DNA of 64,000 nt from Streptomyces lateritius. GTDB taxonomy: Bacteria > Actinomycetota > Actinomycetes > Streptomycetales > Streptomycetaceae. The position numbers were made by a program, and so were the translations under genes. This document shows, piece after piece, positions 16,213 through 23,308 of this stretch (the first letter of the stretch is position 1; every line of letters starts with the position of its first letter). The DNA lies in contig NZ_BMTO01000010.1 of NCBI RefSeq assembly GCF_014649715.1, positions 245,688 through 309,687 of the forward strand, in the 5' to 3' direction. The notes below the pieces were generated by a model that did not search any database, was not told where the DNA came from, and worked only from the letters and a program-made list of their open reading frames with translations.

Positions 16213-16953
16213 TCAGGAGGCCATCACGAGGTCGCCCGAGTCGCCGAAGGTCAGGCGGCAGGTGTCGGCGCGGTAGGTGGCCACGGAGACCGCCGCCGTG
16301 CGGCCCTCGGAGAGGTAGCGGGTGGTCACGACGAGGACCGGGGCACCGGGCAGGCGGTCCAGTTCCTTGGCGTCGTCGACGCGGGCGGAGCCGAGCTCGA
16401 CTGCGCGGTCCTGGCCGTCCAGGGCGAGGCGCTGGAGTTCGCGCAGCACGACGCGGGCCCGGGCCGGGCCGGTCGGGGTGTCGGTCGCGTTCAGCTCGGG
16501 AACCGAGCCGGACGGAACGTAGAGGAGTTCGGCCGCGACCGGCTGCTCCTGCGTGACGCGCAGCCGGCGCACCACGTGGACCTGCTCGTCGGGCTCGATG
16601 TCCAGGAGCCGTGCCACGGCGGGGGGCGCCACGGCGGAGGAGGCGTCCATGGACTGCCAGGTCTCCTCGGCGACGCCGGGCCAGGTGTGCTGGGTGGTGG
16701 AGACGTCCACGCCCACGCGCGGCGGGGCGACGGTCGTGCCGACGCCGCGGCGGCGCTGCAGGCGACCCTCGAGCTCCAGCTGCTCCAGGGCCTGACGGAG
16801 CGTCGCCCTGGCGACGCCGAAGCGCGCGGCGAGCTCCCGCTCGTTGGGGAGGATCTCGCCGACCGCGAAGTCGGAGTCGAGCGCCTCGCCGATCACGGTC
16901 TTGAGGTGCCAGTACTTCGGCTCCGGCACCGATTCCAGCTGCGTGGTCCCCAC
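16213..16953 (-). CDS. GntR-family regulator, HutC subfamily
   Basis: 246 aa. The N-terminal winged helix (about 8-75) includes EILPNERELAARFGVARATLRQALEQLELEGRLQRRRGVGT; the rest is a UTRA effector domain (about 90-240; RLRVTQEQPVAAELLYVP, VLVVTTRYLSEGRTAAVSVATYRADTCRLTF). GTG 16953 is chosen because GGAGG lies about 7 bp upstream; a longer frame reaching 17166 lacks a ribosome site. The promoter at 17032-17060 is overlapped by a TTGGTC-N2-GACCAA palindrome close to the DasR-type site, so autoregulation is likely. Effector is probably a sugar or amino-sugar derivative (inferred from the family). Confidence 0.88.
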   Translation of the reverse strand: MGTTQLESVPEPKYWHLKTVIGEALDSDFAVGEILPNERELAARFGVARATLRQALEQLELEGRLQRRRGVGTTVAPPRVGVDVSTTQHTWPGVAEETWQSMDASSAVAPPAVARLLDIEPDEQVHVVRRLRVTQEQPVAAELLYVPSGSVPELNATDTPTGPARARVVLRELQRLALDGQDRAVELGSARVDDAKELDRLPGAPVLVVTTRYLSEGRTAAVSVATYRADTCRLTFGDSGDLVMAS

Positions 16954-17031
16954 CCTGATCCTCCGCAATCGCCGTGTCGCCGGCGGTTTTCCGCGCCCTT
17001 GTTTATTAAAGGTTCCTGCACTAACTCTGCG

Positions 17032-17066
17032 ACCATAAGACGGCACACACCCTTGGTCAAGACCAA
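17032..17066 (-). promoter_or_regulatory. Promoter and dre-like operator of the GntR gene
   Basis: Reading leftwards: -35 TTGACC (17060-17055), 17-bp spacer, -10 TATGGT (17037-17032). The palindrome TTGGTC-AA-GACCAA (17053-17066) covers the -35 box. It matches most of the dre consensus core TGGTCTAGACCA for HutC-type regulators. A bound regulator would block RNA polymerase. Confidence 0.7.
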
Positions 17067-17131
17067 TCATCCGCCGGATGCCCTCGACGCGGGGCTCCGG
17101 CGTAGATCGTTCACAGGACGTTCGCGCCGCC

Positions 17132-17164
17132 GTGAGCCGTGCGTGAGCGGTGCGTGAGCCGTGC
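17132..17164 (+). repeat. Three-copy 11-bp tandem repeat
   Basis: GTGAGCCGTGC (17132), GTGAGCGGTGC (17143) and GTGAGCCGTGC (17154), head to tail, just beyond the sigma-factor terminator. Intergenic; function unknown. Confidence 0.85.
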
Positions 17165-17168
17165 ACAG

Positions 17169-17207
17169 CGCGGTGCCCCGTCTCCGGACCGGAGACGGGG
17201 CACCGCG
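17169..17207 (-). terminator. Strong hairpin terminator of the ECF sigma gene
   Basis: Two perfect 19-base arms (17169-17187 and 17189-17207) opening CGCGGTGCCCC, separated by one base; in RNA about 17 bp with a GGACC loop. It begins 14 bp after the sigma-factor stop. Confidence 0.85.
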
Positions 17208-17220
17208 TGGCCGGGGTGGG

Positions 17221-18105
17221 TCAGCCGATGCTCAGCGCGTGCAGCTTGTCGGGGTTGCGCACGATGTAGACGCACTGGACGCGCCCGTCCCGCGCCTCGA
17301 TCTGGAAGAGGGTGTCCGGCCTGCCGCCGTCGAGCGTGAGCAGGGCGGGCGCTCCGTTGACCTCCAGGAAGCGGAACTCGTACGCGCTCTCGGCTCCCTG
17401 GGCGACGGCGGCGAGGAAGCGACCGACCTTGTCCGCGGTCTCCATGACCCGCAGGGGGGCCTTGGCCTTGCCGCCGCTGTCGCCGACGAGGCGCACGTCC
17501 GGGGCGAGGAGTGCCAGGAGCTGCTCGAGGTCCCCGCCGGCCGCCGCGGCGAGGAAGCGTTCGGTGAGGGCGCGGCGCTCGACCGGGTCGACGTCGTAGC
17601 GCGGCCTGCCTTCGTCGACGTGGCGCCGGGCGCGGCCGGCGAGCTGGCGGACGGCGGCCTCGGAGCGGTCGAGGGCGGTGGCGATCTCCCCGTAGGGGAA
17701 GCCGAAGGCCTCGCGGAGGACGAAGACGGCGCGTTCCAGCGGCGAGAGGGATTCGAGGACGACGAGGACGGCGAGCGAGACGGAGTCGGCGAGCATGGCG
17801 CGCTCGGCCGTGTCGGGGACGGCGGGACCGAAGTCGGTGACGACGGGTTCGGGCAGCCAGGGGCCCACGTAGGACTCGCGGCGCGCCTGGGCCTGACGAA
17901 GGCGGTCCAGGGCGAGCCGGGTGGTGATGCGGATGAGGTAGGCGCGGGGTTCGCGGACCTCTGCGCGGTCGGCCGCCGACCAGCGCAGCCAGGCGTCCTG
18001 GACCACGTCCTCGGCGTCGGCCGCGCGGCCGAGCATGCGATAGGCCACGCCGGTGAGCAGCGGGCGGTGTTCTTCGAAGACGTCTGTCGCTGTTTCGGTC
18101 GCCAC
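17221..18105 (-). CDS. ECF41/SigJ-type sigma factor with SnoaL-like C-terminal domain
   Basis: 294 aa. Region 2 (about 10-80; LLTGVAYRMLGRAADAEDVVQDAWLRW) and region 4 (about 105-165; SLSPLERAVFVLREAFGFPYGEIATALDRSEAAVRQLAGRARRHV) are joined by WLPEP, and a SnoaL/NTF2-like extension (about 175-294) carries a DSGGK variant of the DGGGK motif and NPDKL near the end. These are ECF41 hallmarks; in that group the extension replaces an anti-sigma factor and tunes activity. The usual neighbour (a COE: carboxymuconolactone decarboxylase, oxidoreductase or epimerase) is absent; an alpha/beta hydrolase is divergent instead. Confidence 0.9.
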   Translation of the reverse strand: MATETATDVFEEHRPLLTGVAYRMLGRAADAEDVVQDAWLRWSAADRAEVREPRAYLIRITTRLALDRLRQAQARRESYVGPWLPEPVVTDFGPAVPDTAERAMLADSVSLAVLVVLESLSPLERAVFVLREAFGFPYGEIATALDRSEAAVRQLAGRARRHVDEGRPRYDVDPVERRALTERFLAAAAGGDLEQLLALLAPDVRLVGDSGGKAKAPLRVMETADKVGRFLAAVAQGAESAYEFRFLEVNGAPALLTLDGGRPDTLFQIEARDGRVQCVYIVRNPDKLHALSIG

Positions 18106-18156
18106 GCCCCCATCCCAGCCGACCGGGCGGGGACCTGTCCAGTTCTGCCGGATCCC

Positions 18157-18185
18157 TTGAACTCGTGGCTACTGGACGGTAATTC
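18157..18185 (+). promoter_or_regulatory. Promoter of the alpha/beta hydrolase gene
   Basis: TTGAAC (18157-18162), 17-bp spacer, TAATTC (18180-18185), about 50 bp before the ATG. It looks like a housekeeping-sigma promoter, not an ECF41 one (TGTCA...CGTC). Confidence 0.55.
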
Positions 18186-18238
18186 TTGCTGACAGGGCGT
18201 CTAAGAGGTGCCCGGGGTCGAAGACAGGGAGCCGGCGC

Positions 18239-19069
18239 ATGTCCGCAGAGATCTCGTTCACGACCGCGTCCCCGCGCGGGCCGCGCACGGTGTCCGTCAC
18301 CTACGAACGCCGGGGCGCGGGCGAGCCGTTGCTGCTGCTCCACGGCATCGGGCACCACTGGCAGGCGTGGGAGCCGGTCCTCGACATCCTCGCCGCCGAA
18401 CGCGACGTCATCGCCGTCGACCTGCCGGGGTTCGGCGCATCGGCCGCGCTGCCGGAGGACTGCGCGTACGACCTGTCGACCGTGGTGCCGGTGCTCGGCG
18501 CCTTCTGCGAGGCGCTCGGCGTCGAGCGGCCGCATGTGGCCGGCAACTCGCTGGGCGGACTGCTCTCCCTCCAACTGGGCAAGGAGAAGCTCGTACGCTC
18601 GGTGACCGCGCTCTCCCCGGCCGGGTTCTGGTCGGAGAGCGAGCGGCGGTACGCCTTCGGGACGCTGCTCGCGATGCGGGCCGCCGCGCTGTCGATGCCC
18701 GTGCCGCTGATCGAGCGGCTGTCCCGCAGCGCCGCCGGGCGGACCGTGCTCACCGGCACGATCTACGCCCGGCCCGCGCGGCGGTCACCCGAGGCGGCGG
18801 TCGCCGAGGCGCTCGCCCTTCGGGGCGCCCCCGGCTTCCGTCAGACCCTGGAGGCCGGCCGGAACGTGCTCTTCGCCGACGACGTGCCCGACGTGCCCGT
18901 CACCATCGCCTGGGGCTCCCACGACCGGCTGCTGCTGCGCCGCCAGGGCGTCCGGGCCAAGCGGACCATCCCCGGGGCACGGCTGGTGCGGCTGCCGGGC
19001 TGCGGTCATGTGCCCATGAACGACGATCCGGCTCTTGTCGCGCGGGTCGTTCTGGACGGCAGCCGCTGA
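18239..19069 (+). CDS. Alpha/beta-hydrolase
   Basis: 276 aa. Oxyanion region LLLLHGIGHHWQAWEPVLDILA, nucleophile elbow HVAGNSLGGLLSLQL (Ser about residue 104), acid strand VTIAWGSHDRLLL, and catalytic His in LPGCGHVPMNDDPALVARVVLD. Cytosolic, no signal peptide. GGGAG lies 8 bp before the ATG. Divergent from the ECF41 sigma factor and possibly its functional partner. The last 285 bp are overlapped, antisense, by the reading frame of an EamA transporter. Substrate unknown (esterase, lactonase or dehalogenase-like). Confidence 0.9.
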   Translation: MSAEISFTTASPRGPRTVSVTYERRGAGEPLLLLHGIGHHWQAWEPVLDILAAERDVIAVDLPGFGASAALPEDCAYDLSTVVPVLGAFCEALGVERPHVAGNSLGGLLSLQLGKEKLVRSVTALSPAGFWSESERRYAFGTLLAMRAAALSMPVPLIERLSRSAAGRTVLTGTIYARPARRSPEAAVAEALALRGAPGFRQTLEAGRNVLFADDVPDVPVTIAWGSHDRLLLRRQGVRAKRTIPGARLVRLPGCGHVPMNDDPALVARVVLDGSR

Positions 19070-19948
19070 CCGGCCCGCGCGGGTGAACAGGCCGGTACCC
19101 AGGGCGGCCCCTGCCCCCACCAGGACACTGCCCGCGGCCTGCGGCAGGCCGAAGCCCCCGGTCGAGACGAGCACCGCGGTCAGGGCGGCGGCGACCGGGA
19201 TCGCGCCGGTGTAGAGGGTCGCCCGTTCCATGCCGATCCGCTGGACCCCCATGTAGAAGAGGACGAATCCGACGACCGTGGCGAGGGCGGCCTGCCAGAT
19301 CAGGGCGCCCGTCTCCACGGCCGTCGGCAGCCGCAGGAACGCGCCGCCGTCGACGACGAGACCGAGCAGGGCCGATTCCACGGCGGCGATGGCGCAGACC
19401 ACCACCGTGAGCAGCTTCGGCCCGAGCGGGCGCAGCACGGGTACGGCGAGGACGGTGAAGCCGACCTCGCCCGCCAGTGCTCCGACCGAGTAGAGGAGAC
19501 CGGCCGGGTCGGTACGGCCCCACCCCTGCACCGTGAACGCGCCGGCGGCGACGAGCAGGGCGCCGTACAGGACCGGCCGGCTGGGCCTGCGTCCCTCCAG
19601 GAGCGGGACGAGGACGGCGACCACGACCGGGGCGCAGCCGACCAGGACGCCGGGGACCGCGGGCTCGGCGGTGCGTTCCGCGGCGAGCACCGCGAGGTTG
19701 AAGCCGACCATGCCGACGGCGGCGAGCAGGGTCAGGCGGACCCAGTGACGGGCGGCCAGCGCCCTGAGCGGAGTGAGCCCCGCCGTGCCGAGGAGAGGCA
19801 GCAGGAGCAGGCAGGCGGCGCCGTAACGCAGGGCCTGTCCCCCCGCGTACGGGTAGTCGCCGAGGAGGCTGTTGGCGGTGAAGGAGGCACCGACGAGGGC
19901 GTAGGCGAGGGTCACCAGGAGCGCCCCGCGCAGGGAGTTCGCGTTCAT
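18785..19948 (-). CDS. EamA/DMT-family transporter with antisense-encoded tail
   Basis: Starts MNANSLRGALLVTLAYALVGASFTANSLLG; ten predicted membrane segments end near GAGAALGTGLFTRAG (about residue 288), the normal family length. The frame then has no stop and runs a further hundred or so residues through the complement of the hydrolase 3' end, giving 387 aa and a hydrophilic tail (His/Pro/Gly/Gln-rich). Either the tail is real or the natural stop was lost. Ten-TM EamA proteins export metabolites such as amino acids or drugs. Divergent from a MocR regulator across 47 bp. Confidence 0.82.
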   Translation of the reverse strand: MNANSLRGALLVTLAYALVGASFTANSLLGDYPYAGGQALRYGAACLLLLPLLGTAGLTPLRALAARHWVRLTLLAAVGMVGFNLAVLAAERTAEPAVPGVLVGCAPVVVAVLVPLLEGRRPSRPVLYGALLVAAGAFTVQGWGRTDPAGLLYSVGALAGEVGFTVLAVPVLRPLGPKLLTVVVCAIAAVESALLGLVVDGGAFLRLPTAVETGALIWQAALATVVGFVLFYMGVQRIGMERATLYTGAIPVAAALTAVLVSTGGFGLPQAAGSVLVGAGAALGTGLFTRAGRSAAAVQNDPRDKSRIVVHGHMTAARQPHQPCPGDGPLGPDALAAQQQPVVGAPGDGDGHVGHVVGEEHVPAGLQGLTEAGGAPKGERLGDRRLG

Positions 19949-19995
19949 GCTCCCGACGTTACGAACGCGGGCGGCCCCGTTTAAGGTCCACTTCC

Positions 19996-21513
19996 ATGAC
20001 GACTTCGGGGACCACTTCGGGGAACGCGGCGCCCGGCGAGGTGACTTCCGGGTCCGGTCCGCGGTCCGCCGTCTTCGGGACCCCTGCGCACGCCGCCTCC
20101 GACGTTCCCGGGGGCGGGCAGCCGGCCTGGGAGTTGCTGCTCCCGGCCGCGGCCGCTCCGGCGCGGCGGCGCGGCAGGGCGCTCCAGGAGGCACTGCGGA
20201 AGGCGGTGCGCACAGGCCGTCTGACGGCCGGGACCCGGCTGCCGTCGAGCCGCGAGCTGGCCGCCGACCTCGGTGTCTCACGGGGTCTGGTCACCGAGGC
20301 GTACGAACAGCTCACCGCCGAGGGCTATCTGCGCAGCGACCGGGGTTCGGGCACGTGGGTGGGCGACGCCGTCCGGGCGGCCGCCTCGCAGCCGGCGCGG
20401 GATCTGGCGCCCCGCGCGCCCGGTGTACGGGTGGACTTCCACCCCGGAACGCCGGACCTGGCGCTGTTCCCCCGCGCGGCCTGGGCGGCCGTCCAGCGGT
20501 CGGTCCTGGCCGGGCTGCCCCACCGGGCGCTCGGCTACCCCGATCCCCGCGGGCTGCCGGAGCTGCGGACGGCGCTGGCGGGGATGCTGGCGCGACGGCG
20601 CGGGGTGGTGGCCGATCCCGAACGGCTCGTGGTGTGCTCAGGGGTGGCGCAGGCGTCGACGCTGCTCGGCTTCGTCCTGCGGGCACGGGGGCTGAGGACC
20701 GTCGGCATCGAGGATCCGGGCAGCCCTGAGCACGGCCGTCTCTTCGCGTCCACCGGCATGGAGACCCTGTGGCTGCCGATGGACGAAGAGGGGCTGCTGC
20801 CGGGTCCCCTCGCCGCGTCGGGGATACGGGCGGTGGTGACGACCCCCTCGCACCAGTTCCCCTCCGGGATCGCGTACTCCGCCGCACGCCGGGCCGCGCT
20901 GCTGGACTGGGCCCGGGCGGTCGACGGCTACATCCTGGAGGACGACTACGACGGTGACTTCCGCTACGACCGGGCGCCGGTCGGGGCGCTGCAGGGACTC
21001 GATCCGGAACGGGTCGCGTACACCGGCTCGGTGAGCAAGTCGCTCGCCCCCGGGCTGCGGCTCGGCTGGATGCTGGTCCCGGAGGCGCTGGTGGCGGAGG
21101 TCGTGGAGCGCAAGCGGACGATGGACCTGGGCAATCCGGCGCTGGACCAGGCGCTGCTCGCGGAGTTCGTGACACGCGGCGGCTACGACCGGCAGCTGCG
21201 GCGCTGTCAGCGCGCGTACCGGGAGCGGCGGGACGCCTTGGTGGCGGCCTTGGAGGAGCACTTCCCGGGCACCGGGGTGAGCGGGATCGCGGCCGGACTG
21301 CACATCATCGCGCGCGTGCCCCGGCGTTACGGTCCGACCTCGCGCTTCGTGGAGCGGGCCGCGTCCGCCGGGGTGGCCCTGCGTCCGCTGGAGGAGTACG
21401 GCACGGCACGGCCGACGGACGGAGCCGTCCGGCTGGTCATCGGGTACGCCCATCTGACCCCGTCCGAGATCGCGCGGGGCGTACGGCTGGTCGCGGAGGC
21501 GGCGGGGCGGTAG
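19996..21513 (+). CDS. MocR/PdxR-type regulator (GntR helix-turn-helix plus aminotransferase fold)
   Basis: 505 aa. The wHTH (about 55-115) contains ALRKAVRTGRLTAGTRLPSSRELAADLGVSRGLVTEAYEQL. The fold-type-I aminotransferase domain (about 150-500) has YPDPRGLPELRTALAGMLARRRG, EDDYDGDFRYDR and the PLP-lysine motif TGSVSKSLAPGLRLGW. MocR proteins sense PLP or amino compounds through bound PLP. The divergent EamA transporter is the probable target. No clear ribosome site; TTTAAG lies about 12 bp before the ATG, so the mRNA may be leaderless. Confidence 0.92.
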   Translation: MTTSGTTSGNAAPGEVTSGSGPRSAVFGTPAHAASDVPGGGQPAWELLLPAAAAPARRRGRALQEALRKAVRTGRLTAGTRLPSSRELAADLGVSRGLVTEAYEQLTAEGYLRSDRGSGTWVGDAVRAAASQPARDLAPRAPGVRVDFHPGTPDLALFPRAAWAAVQRSVLAGLPHRALGYPDPRGLPELRTALAGMLARRRGVVADPERLVVCSGVAQASTLLGFVLRARGLRTVGIEDPGSPEHGRLFASTGMETLWLPMDEEGLLPGPLAASGIRAVVTTPSHQFPSGIAYSAARRAALLDWARAVDGYILEDDYDGDFRYDRAPVGALQGLDPERVAYTGSVSKSLAPGLRLGWMLVPEALVAEVVERKRTMDLGNPALDQALLAEFVTRGGYDRQLRRCQRAYRERRDALVAALEEHFPGTGVSGIAAGLHIIARVPRRYGPTSRFVERAASAGVALRPLEEYGTARPTDGAVRLVIGYAHLTPSEIARGVRLVAEAAGR

Positions 21514-21607
21514 GGGGAGGCGGGACTTCGCGGACACGACCCAGGCCGCGTTCCCTGGAGGCCGAGGGGGGCCGGCGCCCCGGTGCGGTCCCACGGGGTT
21601 CCTGTGG

Positions 21608-21737
21608 GCGCCGGTGTGGCTGACCGCCGATGCGCACCACCCCGCGGCGCAGCACTACGCGCCGGAGCGGGCGGCCTTACAGGACTACGCGCCGTTCTGG
21701 CAGTTCGTCTCCGGGCCGCACTCCACCACGAGGCCGA
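21608..21737 (+). pseudogene. Relic of an alkaline phosphatase D (PhoD-like) C-terminus
   Basis: One frame of this stretch reads APVWLTADAHHPAAQHYAP followed by ERAALQDYAPFWQFVSGPH. This resembles the conserved end of PhoD-like phosphatases (WLTADVHY..AAHHYDP..A.F.DFDPFWEFVSGP). Nothing upstream or downstream continues the homology, and one leucine codon is TTA. I read it as a decayed fragment left by deletion. It sits inside the 337-bp gap 21514-21850, which otherwise holds a small hairpin near 21568 (GGGGCCGGCGCCCC) and an AT-richer promoter region before 21851. Confidence 0.65.
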
Positions 21738-21850
21738 TCAAGGTCTGCCGCAATCAGAGAAAATCAGTCACTAAGGCCCCAGATCGGCGCTTAACCCGTC
21801 AGTCACAAAGCGTTCGTGATCACGCAACACCGTTGGGTCACAGTGAAGTC

Positions 21851-23308
21851 ATGACTGATGTGACTTCTGCGAAGAGTGCCCGCCGTCCCCACCACTGGCG
21901 GCGGGACCTCATCGAACTGGCCGCCCTGTTCACGGCGGTGGTGGTGGCCGACACGATCGCCAAGACCGTCGTCCGCGGCGCCGAGGGTCCGTACATGCTG
22001 GTGTTCTCGGCGATCGCGCTGATCGCCACCGCCACCTTCCACACCTGGTGGGCGCGGCGCCACAGCCATGCGCCCCCGGCCTCCGATCCCGCCGGCACGG
22101 CATCGCCCCTGCCGACGACGGCTCACGCCGGCACGAGCACGGCCCCCGGCACCGGCGTCGCCGCCTCCGGCGAACGGACCGACTCCGAGGAGCCCGTCGA
22201 GACGGTGCTCTGGCGTATGAGGACCACCGTCCGTGACGCCCCGGGCAGCCTGGCCGCGCTGTGCACGGCCCTGGCCCGCCACGAGGTCGACATCCTGACC
22301 CTGCAGACGCACCCGCTGGCCGAGGGCACCGTCGACGAGTTCCTGTTGCGCGCCCCCGCCCCCCTCCAGGCCAACCAGCTCACCCGGGAGATCGCGGCGG
22401 CCGGCGGCAGCAGCACCTGGATCGAGCGGGCCGATGCCCACGACCTGGTGGACACCCCGACCCGGCTGCTCGGTCTGGCCACCCGGACCGCCCTCGACGC
22501 GGCCGAACTCCCTCTCGCGCTGCGCCAGCTCCTCGGCCGCTGCACCATCCACTCCCTGCCCGCCGTCTCCCTGAGCGGCCGCCCCACCGGGGAGACCGCC
22601 CCGGTCGAGGGCGTCCTGGAGGAGACGGTGATGCGGCTGCGCGACCCGAGCGGCGGGGCTATCACCATCGAGCGGCCCTATCTGCCGTTCACCCCGACCG
22701 AGTTCGCCCGCGCCCGGGCCCTCGTCGAACTCGACGCCCGGCTCGGCCCGCGCGTCCCGCGGAGCCAGGACGTCCTCACTCTCCCCGAGGGCAACGAGAT
22801 CACGGTCCGCCGCGCCGACCAGCGCGATGTGGCCGCGGCGCGCGCCATGCACGACCGCTGCTCCGCGCGGACCCTCGGCATGCGCTACCACGGACCGGTG
22901 AGCGACGCCGACCGCTACCTCAACCACCTGCTCAGCCCGCGCTTCGGCCGGACACTCGCGGTACAGACGACCTCCGGCCGACTCGTCGCCCTGGGTCATC
23001 TGCTCTGGGACGGCGACGAGACGGAGGTGGCTCTGATGGTCGAGGACGACTGGCAGCGCAGGGGCATCGGCTCCGAACTCCTGGGCCGCCTGGTCGCCAT
23101 GGCCGAGGAGGCCGGATGCGAGAGCGTCTACGCCGTGACCCAGTCGTCCAACACCGCGATGGTCGCCGCGATGCGGGCGCTGAACCTCCCCCTCGACTAC
23201 CAGATCGAGGAGGGGACGCTGGTCATCACCGCCCGACTGGCCGCGACGGGGCGGCCGGGCCGTCGGCCGCACGAGGAGCACGCACCGTTTCAGCGGGTGG
23301 AGCGCTGA
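21851..23308 (+). CDS. Membrane-anchored ACT-domain/GNAT acetyltransferase fusion
   Basis: 485 aa. Two hydrophobic segments (about 21-40 and 48-67) are followed by a Pro/Thr/Ala-rich linker (70-115). An ACT-like domain comes next (about 117-200; RTTVRDAPGSLAALCTALARHEVDILTLQTHPL), then a middle region of unclear type, and a GNAT domain (about 315-465; ITVRRADQRDVAAARAMHDRCS, VALMVEDDWQRRGIGSELLGRLVAMAEEAGCESVYA). ATG 21851 is preferred over a longer frame through the PhoD relic. ACT domains usually bind amino acids, so an amino-acid-controlled protein acetyltransferase is a reasonable guess. Convergent overlap of 83 bp with the next gene. Confidence 0.8.
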   Translation: MTDVTSAKSARRPHHWRRDLIELAALFTAVVVADTIAKTVVRGAEGPYMLVFSAIALIATATFHTWWARRHSHAPPASDPAGTASPLPTTAHAGTSTAPGTGVAASGERTDSEEPVETVLWRMRTTVRDAPGSLAALCTALARHEVDILTLQTHPLAEGTVDEFLLRAPAPLQANQLTREIAAAGGSSTWIERADAHDLVDTPTRLLGLATRTALDAAELPLALRQLLGRCTIHSLPAVSLSGRPTGETAPVEGVLEETVMRLRDPSGGAITIERPYLPFTPTEFARARALVELDARLGPRVPRSQDVLTLPEGNEITVRRADQRDVAAARAMHDRCSARTLGMRYHGPVSDADRYLNHLLSPRFGRTLAVQTTSGRLVALGHLLWDGDETEVALMVEDDWQRRGIGSELLGRLVAMAEEAGCESVYAVTQSSNTAMVAAMRALNLPLDYQIEEGTLVITARLAATGRPGRRPHEEHAPFQRVER

